Shown here: in pieces, positions 1 through 9,127 of the stretch | Layout: each line of letters begins with the position of its first letter | How positions within the stretch are numbered: the first letter of the stretch is position 1 | NCBI GenBank assembly: GCA_049514435.1 | Contig: JBEKVB010000003.1 | Span: 183,394 to 247,393 of the forward strand | DNA: 64,000 nt | DNA from: UBA4810 sp002479215 | GTDB lineage: Bacteria; Desulfobacterota; Syntrophia; Syntrophales; Smithellaceae | Reading direction: 5' to 3' | Notes under the pieces: generated by a model | What the model was told of the DNA's origin: nothing | Databases searched by the model: none | What the model saw: only the letters and a program-made list of their open reading frames with translations | Program-made: the position numbers and the translations under genes

Positions 1-186
1 ATTTTTGATAATTTTTTCTATCCCCATCTTTAAAGTCATTTGGGACATGGGACAACCCTGGCAAGCGCCGGTCAGTTTCACTTTTACTATACCATCGGCG
101 CTAACATCTATAAGTTCTACATCTCCGCCATCTGCCTGCAGCCCGGGCCTGATAAGATCAATAGCTTTTTGTACCTTTTCTTTCAT
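1..186 (-). CDS. NifU-like C-terminal-domain protein (partial, runs off the left edge)
   Basis: The 62 visible codons match the NifU C-terminal domain, a small scaffold that binds a Fe-S cluster and passes it to target proteins. The signature is the start MKEKVQKAIDLIRPGLQADG followed by GGDVEL and the cluster-binding CQGC at residues 42-45. The ATG at 184-186 follows a GGGAGA ribosome binding site by about 8 bases. The 3' end lies outside the window; stand-alone NifU-domain proteins are about 75 residues, so little is missing. It is the last visible gene of the minus-strand run. A Fe-S carrier here is sensible because IspH, three genes upstream in transcription order, is a 4Fe-4S enzyme, but that link is inference. 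Confidence 0.9.
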   Translation of the reverse strand, partial: MKEKVQKAIDLIRPGLQADGGDVELIDVSADGIVKVKLTGACQGCPMSQMTLKMGIEKIIKN

Positions 187-237
187 CTAATTTCTCCCTA
201 ATTAGGTTAAGATTTATCTTTTTCGCCCGCTTATAAT

Positions 238-828
238 TTAATGCGGCATCTCTTTAACCATATCATGCGCTACATCTCGGGCAACTTTAGACAAATCCGG
301 CTTACTCAGCATATAACTTTCCGTTATATTGTGGCCGGCTTTCCACATCCTTTTGCCGGTGGAAGCTTCATAGAATTTCATAGTCAAACTAACCTTGGCC
401 ACTCTTTTATCCTTTTCGACGGCATAATTCCATTCATCAACGGACACTAGCAAGAACGCGTCAATTTTGGCTAACTCGCCAATTTTCCTACTCAAGTCGG
501 GATCAGAAAAATCAAGTGTATTCAATTTGGCAAGATATTCCCTGATTGTTTTGCGCAATTCTTCATTAGCCGTAATCTGGCGATTGAGATTCTCGGTATC
601 GGTTACATCGGCAAACCACTTCTTTTCTATAAGAACACCAGCAACAATTTTTTCAACAACTCCCCTAGCTTCCTCATAATTGCCAACATCTACCGGGAAT
701 ACAGCCACTTTTTGCGGATGAAAATCTTTTGCCTCCGGTGCTAATTGAGAAAAGCGTAAGCTTCCACAGCCAATAGCTGATAAAATGCAAATAACTAAAC
801 CACATATCACGAATAATTTTCTTATCAT
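238..828 (-). CDS. Putative outer-membrane lipoprotein (GNA1162/DUF799-like)
   Basis: A 196-residue lipoprotein. The N-terminus is a charged MIRK, a hydrophobic stretch, then a lipobox AIGC with the acylated Cys at residue 21. The start at 828 is chosen because AGGAGG lies about 10 bases upstream; a longer frame to 882 would bury the signal peptide. After the lipobox the pattern of a KVAVFPVDVG strand, a central helix region and DAFLLVSVDEW followed by a strand ending TGKRMWKAGH resembles the GNA1162/DUF799 or CsgG-like lipoproteins. No catalytic motif is visible. It lies 38 bases after the ispH-ubiA fusion and is probably cotranscribed. Family assignment is tentative; the lipoprotein call is firm. 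Confidence 0.75.
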   Translation of the reverse strand: MIRKLFVICGLVICILSAIGCGSLRFSQLAPEAKDFHPQKVAVFPVDVGNYEEARGVVEKIVAGVLIEKKWFADVTDTENLNRQITANEELRKTIREYLAKLNTLDFSDPDLSRKIGELAKIDAFLLVSVDEWNYAVEKDKRVAKVSLTMKFYEASTGKRMWKAGHNITESYMLSKPDLSKVARDVAHDMVKEMPH

Positions 829-866
829 GATACAAAAACCTCCTGGTTTCCTTAAGAACCTTTCTT

Positions 867-2594
867 TCAGAGAAAAGACCAAAGGAAAACACTTAAACCC
901 GCAATAATATAGATTGTTTCCAGTATACCTTCCATAACCGCCCCGGAAAGCCCGGACGTTCTATCACAAAGATGGAAACAAATCCATATATATAATAAGC
1001 AGGCAAGCAGGAAAAAACTTAAAGAAGAAGTCCATCCTGCTGCATAAGAAAAAAGAAGAATAGCGAATAAAATCAAGGAGATAATTTTGAGGACATTTTT
1101 TGTGTTAGCTTTACCAAACAGCACAGGAATCGTTTCCCGTCCGATTAATTTATCACTTTGAAATTCCAAAATGTCCGACATCGCCGAACGAATAAAAACA
1201 ATTCCAAAGGCAAAGCCAAAGGCAACGATCATTTGTGCATTTAAAAAATTATTTATGTTTAATGCCGGTAAAATCGCCGTTACCGTTCCCCATGCTGTAG
1301 CCATAAATATATTTTTCGAGCCGGGCAAATCTTTTAACCTTTGGAAACGCCATCCTTTTGGCATAATTTTCATGTTGTAAAGTAAACCGGCAAGAGAAAT
1401 AAAAAACAAAAACGTAAAGGGAAGAGCACCATTAATAAACGCCAACACAAGAGCAATCACAATAGAAAATACGGCGGCGTAAAGATAGAATTTTCCGTGT
1501 TTACGGTAAGTCTCTTCCCGAAATGAACCAATGAAACCAGCGGGCTTGCGGCTAATCAAGCGATTTAACACATGCATACCGTATACAAAAAAAGAGGCTA
1601 TGGCAACATACGATATGTTTACGTTTATTTCCTGCAATAACATGCACGCCACACAAAGACATCCGGCACCAATAGCGGAATACACATCGGTTCTAATCGC
1701 CAATAGCCAAAGATTTAATAGAAATCCTACAGTTTTCAATTTACGGCTTTGTCCGTCCGCAATTTTATCCATCACACGGTCGATAATCCAATTGGGGGTG
1801 GAAGCTCCTGCTGAAACCCCAATGCGATCGTAAAGAGCAAAATTTACATTTTCCATTTCCGTGGCAGTCTCAATATGGAAGGTAGGCGTTTGCTGCTTTC
1901 GAGCAAGATCGGCCAGTCTTCTGGTATTGGCGCTATTTTTTCCGCCGACAATAAATATGGCGTCCATTTCTCCCGCCAGGGATATAATTTCAGCTTGTCT
2001 TTGCTGCGTTGAAGAGCAAATTGTATTAAATACAATAGCTTGGGGATAAATCTTTTTTATTTTATTGATTATCTTTTCGTAATTATCTGAAGTTTGTGTA
2101 GTTTGAGCAACAACACAAACTTTCCCTAAAGAGGGCAATTTATCTACATCTTCGGTCGTAATTACAGTGATGCCTCGTCCGCCGGTATAACCTAAAAGAG
2201 CGTTAACTTCAGGATGTTCTTTATCACCAACAATTACTACTGTATAATCAAGCGCCGTATGTTTTTTGATAATAGCCTGTACATAACCGACTTTAGGACA
2301 GGTGGCATCAATTATTCTTATGCCGCTTTCTTTAATTTTTTTCCTTTCAACGGGAGCTATGCCATGTGCCCTAATAATAAGAACTGCGTTTTGCCTGTCT
2401 CTAACCTCTTCAATATTTTCTACCGGGTTAACTCCGCGGGTCTTGAGCAACTCAATAGTTTGCGGATTATGGATTAACGGGCCGTAAGTATAAATACTGC
2501 GTCCGGTTTCATGTTGCGCGATCTCCAGCACAATATCTACTGCCCTTCGTACGCCCATGCAAAAACCAGCCGTCTTGGCAAGTTTAATTTCCAT
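867..2594 (-). CDS. ispH: IspH (HMBPP reductase) fused to a UbiA-type prenyltransferase-like membrane domain
   Basis: A 575-residue fusion. Residues 1-280 are IspH, the last enzyme of the DXP pathway, which reduces HMBPP to IPP and DMAPP with a 4Fe-4S cluster. The three cluster Cys are C12 (GFCMGV), C99 (DATCPKVG) and C193 (NTICSSTQ), with IHNP, RAHG and EHPE motifs. Residues about 290-575 are a polytopic membrane domain with 7-9 hydrophobic segments. It contains a UbiA-like second aspartate motif, SDILEFQSDKLIGRETIPVL, ending in FGK. The usual first NDxxDxxxD motif is not evident; only VLNRLISRKPAGF occupies its place. Normal IspH is about 280-310 residues, so this is a true two-domain protein. 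It abuts tlyA directly with no intergenic base. The membrane half may use or channel prenyl products, which is inference. Confidence 0.92.
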   Translation of the reverse strand: MEIKLAKTAGFCMGVRRAVDIVLEIAQHETGRSIYTYGPLIHNPQTIELLKTRGVNPVENIEEVRDRQNAVLIIRAHGIAPVERKKIKESGIRIIDATCPKVGYVQAIIKKHTALDYTVVIVGDKEHPEVNALLGYTGGRGITVITTEDVDKLPSLGKVCVVAQTTQTSDNYEKIINKIKKIYPQAIVFNTICSSTQQRQAEIISLAGEMDAIFIVGGKNSANTRRLADLARKQQTPTFHIETATEMENVNFALYDRIGVSAGASTPNWIIDRVMDKIADGQSRKLKTVGFLLNLWLLAIRTDVYSAIGAGCLCVACMLLQEINVNISYVAIASFFVYGMHVLNRLISRKPAGFIGSFREETYRKHGKFYLYAAVFSIVIALVLAFINGALPFTFLFFISLAGLLYNMKIMPKGWRFQRLKDLPGSKNIFMATAWGTVTAILPALNINNFLNAQMIVAFGFAFGIVFIRSAMSDILEFQSDKLIGRETIPVLFGKANTKNVLKIISLILFAILLFSYAAGWTSSLSFFLLACLLYIWICFHLCDRTSGLSGAVMEGILETIYIIAGLSVFLWSFL

Positions 2595-3338
2595 TTAATT
2601 ATTTTTCCTCGCCAGAATAAAGAATTCCTTATTGCCCACCGGACCCAATAGAGGTGAAGAACAAGTCCCCTCGACTTGCAGATTCAATTTTTGGCAAAAA
2701 TCAGTTATTTCCAGGACTACACGTTCCTGAACTGCGGAATTTTTTACCAAACCTTTTTTGCCTATTTCCTCTCTTTCTGCTTCAAATTGAGGTTTGATTA
2801 GCGCCAGTATTCGCGCATCATCTTTGAGTAAGCGCAAAATTGCGGGAAGGACAACTTTGAGCGAAATAAAGGAGACATCAACTGTGGCCAAGTCCGGCCT
2901 CTCCTCAATATCTGCGCCATCGTAGTGGCGGATATTTGTTCGCTCGATAACAACCACACGTTTATCCTGACGAAGCTTCCAGGCCAGTTGGCCGTAGTTG
3001 ACATCCAGAGCGTAAACTTTGGCAGCGCCTGCCTGTAAGAGACAATCGGTAAAACCACCGGTAGAAGCCCCCACATCAAAAGCAACCAAACCCTCAACGT
3101 CCAATCCAAATAATTCCAGAGCACCTTTTAACTTGAGGCCACCACGGCTGACATAAGGATTATCCTCTCCCTTTACATGAACTTGCGCATCACTAGGGAC
3201 AAGTGTGTCGGCTTTATCCACATGGATTTCATTAATTTTTACAGCTTTGGCTAAAATCAAAGCGCGGGCTTTTTCCCGCGTCATAGCAATTCCGCGTTCG
3301 ACCAGCAACTTATCCAAACGAATTTTTTCAGAAGCCAT
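2595..3338 (-). CDS. tlyA: TlyA-family rRNA 2'-O-methyltransferase
   Basis: A 247-residue protein with an N-terminal S4 RNA-binding domain (residues about 5-65, IRLDKLLVERGIAMTREKAR) and a C-terminal FtsJ-like Rossmann methyltransferase. The SAM-binding loop reads DVGASTGGFTDCLLQAGA and the later strand VDVSFISLKVV is typical of TlyA. Family members methylate cytidine 2'-OH in 16S and sometimes 23S rRNA and were once called hemolysins. The length is close to the family norm of 240-270. The gene sits between dxs and ispH with tight spacing, a pairing seen in many bacteria, so it is probably part of one operon. Confidence 0.93.
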   Translation of the reverse strand: MASEKIRLDKLLVERGIAMTREKARALILAKAVKINEIHVDKADTLVPSDAQVHVKGEDNPYVSRGGLKLKGALELFGLDVEGLVAFDVGASTGGFTDCLLQAGAAKVYALDVNYGQLAWKLRQDKRVVVIERTNIRHYDGADIEERPDLATVDVSFISLKVVLPAILRLLKDDARILALIKPQFEAEREEIGKKGLVKNSAVQERVVLEITDFCQKLNLQVEGTCSSPLLGPVGNKEFFILARKNN

Positions 3339-3356
3339 ATTAATTTAATTCACCAA

Positions 3357-5273
3357 TTATTGGATACCGGAACCTTTAACCAGCATTTGTTTTATCGCCC
3401 GGATAATGCCTTCTTCATCAATGCCGTATATATGGCGTAACTGTTTCTGCGTGGCATGGTCAACAAATTCGTCGGGAATGCCCAGTCTTTTTACCTGAAC
3501 GCCGCTTATACCTTTCTCAGCAAGCAATTCCAAAACGGCACTGCCAAAACCACCTTGGAGCACGTTTTCTTCGACCGTGATTATTTTTTTAATAGTTGCC
3601 GTCACATTCAACAAAAGGTCTCGGTCGATGGGTTTAATGAAACGGGCATTGATGACTTTAACATTTAGTCCTTCTGCGCAGAGTTTCTCTGCTGCAGCGA
3701 GGGCCGGATATACCGTCGAGCCAATAGCGACAACAGCCAAATCCGAACCTTCCCGAAGCACTTCGCCCTTGCCTATTTCCAAAGCTTTCAGTTCACTGTC
3801 CAACCTTGCGCCTGTTCCTTTACCTCGCGGATAACGCAGCGAAACCGGGCAACCGCAGCTAACGGCTGTCTTGAGCATATGCTGTAGTTCGTTTTCATCT
3901 TTAGGCGCCATTACAATTATATTGGGAATGGAACGCAGATAGGAATAATCAAAAAGCCCTTGATGGGTCGCGCCATCTTCACCGACCAAGCCGGCACGGT
4001 CTATGGCAAAAACAACGGGCAGCTTTTGCAGACAAACGTCGTGGAGAATTTGATCGTAAGCTCGCTGAAGAAAAGTCGAATAGATGGCAACTACCGGAAT
4101 GAAACCTTCGATTGCCAAACCGGCAGCAAAGGTCACTCCATGCTGTTCCGCAATACCCACATCATATAACCGGTCGGGCAATTCCTGACGGAACTGATCC
4201 AACCCTGTACCCTCGCACATTGCCGCGGTAATGGCAACAATGCGCGAATCATTTCGCGCAAGTTCTACCAAGGTTTTCCCGAATATTTCTGTGTAAGTAG
4301 GAATGCCGGACGATGAGGCAAGCTTTTGCCCCGTCTCAACGTTAAAAGGTGATATACCATGATAATTAAGCGGTTTTTCTTCGGCAAATTTATAACCTTT
4401 GCCTTTTTTTGTGATGACATGAACAAGCACAGGACCTTTTAACTCCTTTATATTTTCAAAATTTCTAATCAGGTAATCTAACCGGTGACCTTCCAGCGGC
4501 CCGACATATGTAAAGCCCAGTTCCTCAAAGAACGCCCCGGGAACTACAAATGTTTTTAATGATTCTTCTATTTGCTGAGACAATTTGACCATCTGATCGC
4601 CGATGCCGGGAATGCTTTTAAGGAAGCTTTTAATATCCGTTTTTAGCCTAGTTACAGTATGACCGGTCATCACACGGTTCAAATAAGAAGATAGAGCGCC
4701 GACGTTGGGAGAAATGGACATTTCATTGTCATTGAGAACGATAATAATGTCTTTTTTACAATCGCCGGTCCAATTCAAAGCTTCAAAAGCCATTCCTGTG
4801 GTCATGGAACCATCGCCAATAACAGCAATTATTTTATCGCGATCACCCTTCAAACACTGGGCTTGGGCAAATCCGGCGGCAGCGGAAATAGAAGTCCCGC
4901 TATGTCCAACATTAAAGACATCATAGATACTCTCTTCTCTTCTGGGAAATCCACTTATGCCGTCCTTTTTACGCAAAGTGGCGAATTTGTCTTTGCGTCC
5001 GGTGATAATTTTATGCGCATAAGACTGATGACCGACATCCCAGATAACCTTGTCCTGCGGTGTACTAAAAACGAAATGGAGAGCCAAAGTTAATTCCACC
5101 GTGCCTAAAGATGAAGCCAAATGACCACCCGAAGACGCAACCGTATTAATAATCAAACCTCTAATTTCCTGGGCCAAAGTATTTAGTTCAGCTATGTTGA
5201 GTTTGCGGATGTCCTCAGGAAATTTCACCTTTTCTAAAATACTGTAATTCACTCTTTCCTGTTGCTTTACCAA
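3357..5273 (-). CDS. dxs: 1-deoxy-D-xylulose-5-phosphate synthase
   Basis: A 638-residue thiamine-diphosphate enzyme that condenses pyruvate and glyceraldehyde-3-phosphate, the entry step of the DXP isoprenoid pathway. Visible motifs are DVGHQSYAHKIITGR, the GDGSMTTGMAFEALN cofactor motif, NDNEMSISPNVGAL, and GIAEQHGVTFAAGLA with the catalytic Glu. The start is a TTG at 5271-5273, about 9 bases after GAAAGG; an internal GTG at 5250-5252 is a possible alternative. Length and domain order are normal. It lies between the prenyl diphosphate synthase and tlyA, in the same direction as ispH, so entry and exit enzymes of the pathway share this operon. Confidence 0.97.
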   Translation of the reverse strand: MVKQQERVNYSILEKVKFPEDIRKLNIAELNTLAQEIRGLIINTVASSGGHLASSLGTVELTLALHFVFSTPQDKVIWDVGHQSYAHKIITGRKDKFATLRKKDGISGFPRREESIYDVFNVGHSGTSISAAAGFAQAQCLKGDRDKIIAVIGDGSMTTGMAFEALNWTGDCKKDIIIVLNDNEMSISPNVGALSSYLNRVMTGHTVTRLKTDIKSFLKSIPGIGDQMVKLSQQIEESLKTFVVPGAFFEELGFTYVGPLEGHRLDYLIRNFENIKELKGPVLVHVITKKGKGYKFAEEKPLNYHGISPFNVETGQKLASSSGIPTYTEIFGKTLVELARNDSRIVAITAAMCEGTGLDQFRQELPDRLYDVGIAEQHGVTFAAGLAIEGFIPVVAIYSTFLQRAYDQILHDVCLQKLPVVFAIDRAGLVGEDGATHQGLFDYSYLRSIPNIIVMAPKDENELQHMLKTAVSCGCPVSLRYPRGKGTGARLDSELKALEIGKGEVLREGSDLAVVAIGSTVYPALAAAEKLCAEGLNVKVINARFIKPIDRDLLLNVTATIKKIITVEENVLQGGFGSAVLELLAEKGISGVQVKRLGIPDEFVDHATQKQLRHIYGIDEEGIIRAIKQMLVKGSGIQ

Positions 5274-5302
5274 AATTAACGCCTTTCTAATGCTAAATTA
5301 GC

Positions 5303-6208
5303 TTATGATTTTCTTTCTTTTATATAGAGTGCAATGATACGCAGAGGCCGTGCCCGTTCGTCGAAATTAGAGAGGCTCTCCATCGCGGTATCTACACATT
5401 TAGTTAATTTTTCTTTGGCAGCACCTACACCCATCAAAGACGGATAGGTAAGTTTGCCATGGACTGCGTCGCTGCCTGTTTCTTTACCCATCAACTCACG
5501 ATCTCCTTCCACATTCAAAATGTCATCCGCTATCTGAAAAGCTAATCCTACATTTATTCCATATTGGGATAACGCTTGAATTTTATCTTTTCGGGCATTG
5601 GAAATGATAGCACCGGACTTTACTGCGGCGACAATCAATGATCCGGTCTTACGCCGGTGAATCTCATAAAGAATGTCTTCAGTGGACATGGATTTTTCTG
5701 ACAACACATCAAGAGTTTGACCGCCGACCATACCGGAAATCCCTGCCGCCCGGGCAATTTCCTGAATTACGGCCAGACGTCTTTCGGCAGGCAGCCGCAC
5801 TTTTTCTGCACGTGACAAAAGAGCAAACGCCTCAGTGAGAAGAGCATCTCCTGCTAAAATCGCGATAGCTTCTCCAAAAACTTTGTGATTGGTCAGCTTG
5901 CCGCGCCGGAAATCATCGTTATCCATTGCCGGCAAATCATCATGAATAAGGGAATAGGTATGAATGAGTTCCAAAGCGCAGGCAATCGGCATAGCGGGCG
6001 CCAAATTGCCGCCGACTGCTTCCACCGCGGCCAAGCAAAGAACCGGCCTAAGCCTCTTTCCTCCGGCAAAAACACTATAGCGCACAGCTTTATATATCTG
6101 GGCTGGAATATCATCTCTCGGCGCGAGATAGCGTTGCAGAGCTTCTTCCACGATGTTTCTCCTATCTTGCAAATAGGCTTCTAGGAATATATTATCTTCT
6201 TCAATCAC
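5303..6208 (-). CDS. ispA: Polyprenyl (farnesyl/geranylgeranyl) diphosphate synthase
   Basis: A 301-residue short-chain prenyl diphosphate synthase. The first aspartate-rich motif is within IHDDLPAMDNDDFRRG and the second is FQIADDILNVEGD; GGKRLRPVLCLA is the substrate-binding start of the fold. It condenses IPP onto allylic diphosphates, giving farnesyl or geranylgeranyl diphosphate. The start overlaps the end of xseB by 8 bases, indicating translational coupling. The neighbours xseA-xseB-ispA-dxs match a classic bacterial gene order. Exact chain length cannot be read confidently from the sequence. Confidence 0.95.
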   Translation of the reverse strand: MIEEDNIFLEAYLQDRRNIVEEALQRYLAPRDDIPAQIYKAVRYSVFAGGKRLRPVLCLAAVEAVGGNLAPAMPIACALELIHTYSLIHDDLPAMDNDDFRRGKLTNHKVFGEAIAILAGDALLTEAFALLSRAEKVRLPAERRLAVIQEIARAAGISGMVGGQTLDVLSEKSMSTEDILYEIHRRKTGSLIVAAVKSGAIISNARKDKIQALSQYGINVGLAFQIADDILNVEGDRELMGKETGSDAVHGKLTYPSLMGVGAAKEKLTKCVDTAMESLSNFDERARPLRIIALYIKERKS

Positions 6209-6431
6209 TGTCTTCTTCCTGAAAACGTTTTAACTGCAGGGAATCTTCTTTTCCCAAAAGCATTTCCACACGCCTTTCTATTTCTTCGAGTTTGGCAGAA
6301 CAAAAACGAATAAGTTTTATCCCTTCTTCAAAAGACCTCATAGCTTCATCCAGCGGTATTCCACCAGCTTCCATTCTTTTTACTATATCTTCGAGCTTCT
6401 CCAAAGCATCTTCAAATTTCTCTTTTGCCAT
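6201..6431 (-). CDS. xseB: Exodeoxyribonuclease VII small subunit
   Basis: A 76-residue helical protein starting MAKEKFEDALEKLEDIVKRM and containing the family hallmark IPLDEAMRSFEEGIKL. XseB subunits coat XseA to form exonuclease VII, which degrades single-stranded DNA from both ends. The ATG at 6429-6431 is preceded by GGGGAG overlapping the xseA stop, only 4 bases away, so the two are coupled. A longer reading frame to 6500 exists but lacks support and would overlap xseA. Confidence 0.95.
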   Translation of the reverse strand: MAKEKFEDALEKLEDIVKRMEAGGIPLDEAMRSFEEGIKLIRFCSAKLEEIERRVEMLLGKEDSLQLKRFQEEDSD

Positions 6432-6435
6432 ACCA

Positions 6436-7773
6436 TTACTCCCCAGATATTTTCTGTACTCTAGCGTGGACATTACCTCTTGCCAATTGTATATTAACAT
6501 TCTCCCCTATACTTAGGGCATCTGCCTGCCGGACAATCAATCCGCTCGCCAGGCTGCGCGTAATACTGTAACCCCGCTGCAAAACTCTTAAAGGGCTTAA
6601 AGATTCCAGAACAGCCGAGTTTTTCCAAAGGTTCTCTTTAAGCGCCGTTAAGCGGTTGAAAAAATGACCATATATATCTTTTTGAATATTTTTTAATAAC
6701 ATCTTTTTTTCTTCGATTTGTCTTGTCGGACTTTGATGAGAAAGACGCAATTCCATTTGCCGGAGATTATTATATAGACCTTGTTTTTCATGATGAAAAG
6801 TCACTCTAAGCCGCTCCTTCAATTCATCCAAATGAATCTGCAAATCGATTAAAAGGCGGCGCGGATCTTTGAATCTTTCTTGTAATCTGGCAAGCTGATT
6901 TCGCTTGTCTGCCGGATAACGGCAATAGCCGGCAAACAGCCTCTGCTTAAGGTTATTAAGCCTTGTCAATAATTCAAGTCGTTCCGGTAAAACAAGTTCT
7001 GCCGCTGCAGAGGGCGTGGGTGCGCGCAGGTCCGCCACGAAATCGCAAATAGTAAAATCCGTTTCATGACCTACTGCCGACACTATGGGAATCAATGAAC
7101 GGAAAATTTCACGGGCCAAAGCCTCATCATTAAAGGGCGCCATATCCTCCAAGGAACCGCCTCCGCGGGCAATAATGATCACATCAACATCACCGTAAGC
7201 GTGGAAATTGCGCAGAGCCTGAATTATTTCGGCTGCTGCTTCAACACCTTGCACCCTCACCGGCGCGATTAATATATTGACAGAAGGGAAACGCCTTTTA
7301 GCGATATTTAGAATATCTTTAATCACGGCGCCGGTGGGAGAGGTAATTATCCCGATTTTTTTGGGTAAAACAGGGATGCTCTTTTTATATTGCTCATCGA
7401 ATAGCCCTTCCGCCGCAAGCTTGGATTTGAGTTGCTCAAATAATTTTTGCAGGGCACCTATGCCCCTCGGCTCCATAGATTCTACGATAAGTTGATATTC
7501 GCCGCGCGGCTGATAAACACTCAACCTAGCGCGGCACAACACTCTTAAGCCTTCTTCCAATTCAAAACCAATACCTTTTTTGAACCGCCCGAATTGACGG
7601 AAATACACCGCCCGGATTTGACTCTTTTCATCCTTCAGCGTAAAATAAATATGTCCGGATTGTGGTCGGCGCAAGTTGGACACCTCTCCTTCCACCCAAA
7701 CAAAGCCGAATGTTTCCTCCAAAAGGAATTTAATATTATCATTTAGTTGTGAAACTGTGATTATTTCTTTCAT
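6436..7773 (-). CDS. xseA: Exodeoxyribonuclease VII large subunit
   Basis: A 445-residue XseA. The N-terminal OB-fold starts ITVSQLNDNIKFLLEETFGF and continues EGEVSNLRRPQSGHIYFTLK. The catalytic region has IIARGGGSLEDMAPFNDE and VGHETDFTICDFVADLRAPT, both family signatures. A long coiled-coil helix follows, ending with LQRGYSI. The start at 7773 is chosen because homologues begin a few residues before ITVSQL; the upstream extension to 7872 has no matching content. The upstream ribosome site is weak (GCGGGAT). It is the first gene of the minus-strand run with xseB, ispA and dxs. Confidence 0.95.
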   Translation of the reverse strand: MKEIITVSQLNDNIKFLLEETFGFVWVEGEVSNLRRPQSGHIYFTLKDEKSQIRAVYFRQFGRFKKGIGFELEEGLRVLCRARLSVYQPRGEYQLIVESMEPRGIGALQKLFEQLKSKLAAEGLFDEQYKKSIPVLPKKIGIITSPTGAVIKDILNIAKRRFPSVNILIAPVRVQGVEAAAEIIQALRNFHAYGDVDVIIIARGGGSLEDMAPFNDEALAREIFRSLIPIVSAVGHETDFTICDFVADLRAPTPSAAAELVLPERLELLTRLNNLKQRLFAGYCRYPADKRNQLARLQERFKDPRRLLIDLQIHLDELKERLRVTFHHEKQGLYNNLRQMELRLSHQSPTRQIEEKKMLLKNIQKDIYGHFFNRLTALKENLWKNSAVLESLSPLRVLQRGYSITRSLASGLIVRQADALSIGENVNIQLARGNVHARVQKISGE

Positions 7774-7954
7774 CAGTATAATCCCGCGTTGTGGACTACC
7801 AGATATCGAAGGGTAAAACAAGATTGAATTTAAGCTCCCGAAATCAAATAAATATGCAGGAATTAGTGCCACGCAAAGGGTCTGAAGTACCTTGCGGATG
7901 TAAACAGATGAACATGCTACAGGGAATTGTAATATACAGATTAACTACTATAGA

Positions 7955-7983
7955 TTGACTTTTACCCGCCCATGTTTTAATAA
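7955..7983 (+). promoter_or_regulatory. Sigma-70-type promoter for the deoxyhypusine-synthase-like gene
   Basis: TTGACT at 7955-7960 and TAATAA at 7978-7983 are separated by 17 bases, 36 bases before the downstream ATG. The spacing and boxes fit a housekeeping promoter. The region also lies upstream of the divergent xseA, whose own promoter is not obvious. Confidence 0.55.
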
Positions 7984-8018
7984 GTTCTGTATGGAATATT
8001 TTAGGGAGTAATTATTTA

Positions 8019-9044
8019 ATGAAGAAGAATGATCTATTAAGTCAGAAAGTGGAACATATCGACATTAAGTCCATCAACGCAGTGGCTATTATCAAAGCCA
8101 TGAAAAAGATGTCTTTTTCCGCTCGTGATTTAGCGACAGCTGCCGATATTTACGACCGGATGCTCAAAGAAAAAAACTGTGTAATTATCTTAACACTGGC
8201 TGGTTCTACTTCCGCCGCGGGGTGCATGCAAGTTTATGTTGATTTGGTGAAAAATAACATGGTGGATGCCATAGTGGCCACTGGCGCTTCGATTGTCGAT
8301 ATGGATTTTTTTGAAGCTTTAGGATTCAAGCATTATCGGGGGACACCCTTTGTTGATGATAAATTGTTGCGTAAACTTTATATCGACCGGATATACGATA
8401 CTTTCATAGATGAAGAACAACTCCAGGTTTGTGACCGCACGATTAAGAAAATAGCGGATGCTCTTCCTCCACGTTCTTATTCTTCGCGTGAATTTATTGG
8501 TGAAATGGGCAAATATTTACAGAAGCACGCCAAAAAGAAGGCTTCCCTGGTACAGACAGCTTACGAGCATGATGTTCCTATTTTTTGTCCGGCTTTTTCA
8601 GATAGCTCGGCCGGTTTCGGCCTTGTGCTCCATCAGCACAAACGCCCGGAGAATCACATTTCCATCGATTCTGTAAAAGATTTCCGGGAATTAACGCTGA
8701 TTAAAATCAAAGCGGGTACCAGCGGCTTATTGATAATTGGCGGCGGTGTTCCCAAAAATTTTGCCCAGGATACGGTTGTGTGTGCGGAAATATTGGGCAA
8801 GAAAGTACCGATGCATAAATACGCTATTCAAATAACCGTGGCTGACGTTCGTGACGGCGCCTGCTCCAGTTCCACTCTCAAGGAAGCAAATTCCTGGGGT
8901 AAAGTGAATTCATCTTGCGAGCAAATGGTTTACGCTGAAGCCACCACAGTGTTACCTCTGATGGCCAGCTACGCTTACCACAAAGGAAGCTGGAAGAAGC
9001 GCAAAATATGGCAATTAGCCGGGATTTTTAATGATAGAAAATAA
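8019..9044 (+). CDS. Deoxyhypusine synthase-like protein
   Basis: A 341-residue member of the deoxyhypusine synthase fold. Recognisable blocks are ILTLAGSTSAAGCMQVYVDL near the NAD site, DAIVATGASIVDMDFFEALG, FCPAFSDSSAGFGLVLHQH, LLIIGGGVPKNFAQ and EANSWGKV with the catalytic Lys at residue 295. In eukaryotes and archaea this enzyme moves the aminobutyl group of spermidine to a Lys of eIF5A. Bacteria lack eIF5A (EF-P is the analogue and lacks hypusine), so the bacterial branch probably works in polyamine metabolism, for example making homospermidine; that is inference. The gene has its own promoter and a GGGAG site 10 bases upstream of ATG. No polyamine genes are adjacent. Confidence 0.88.
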   Translation: MKKNDLLSQKVEHIDIKSINAVAIIKAMKKMSFSARDLATAADIYDRMLKEKNCVIILTLAGSTSAAGCMQVYVDLVKNNMVDAIVATGASIVDMDFFEALGFKHYRGTPFVDDKLLRKLYIDRIYDTFIDEEQLQVCDRTIKKIADALPPRSYSSREFIGEMGKYLQKHAKKKASLVQTAYEHDVPIFCPAFSDSSAGFGLVLHQHKRPENHISIDSVKDFRELTLIKIKAGTSGLLIIGGGVPKNFAQDTVVCAEILGKKVPMHKYAIQITVADVRDGACSSSTLKEANSWGKVNSSCEQMVYAEATTVLPLMASYAYHKGSWKKRKIWQLAGIFNDRK

Positions 9045-9051
9045 AGTTTTT

Positions 9052-9127
9052 TGGTGGAGATGAGGGGGATCGAACCCCTGGCCTCGGCGTTGCGAACGCC
9101 GCGCTCTCCCAGCTGAGCTACATCCCC
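9052..9127 (-). tRNA. tRNA-Ala(CGC)
   Basis: The minus strand folds as a full cloverleaf: acceptor GGGGATG paired to CATCTCC (with G-U), D-stem GCTC/GAGC, anticodon stem CGGCG/CGCCG around loop TTCGCAA (anticodon CGC), T-arm AGGGG-TTCGATC-CCCCT, then discriminator A and an encoded CCA. Length is 76 including CCA. Confidence 0.96.

Noticed and set aside
867..2594. Two separate genes, ispH and ubiA
   Set aside because: The frame is continuous with no stop, start signal or ribosome site at the junction.
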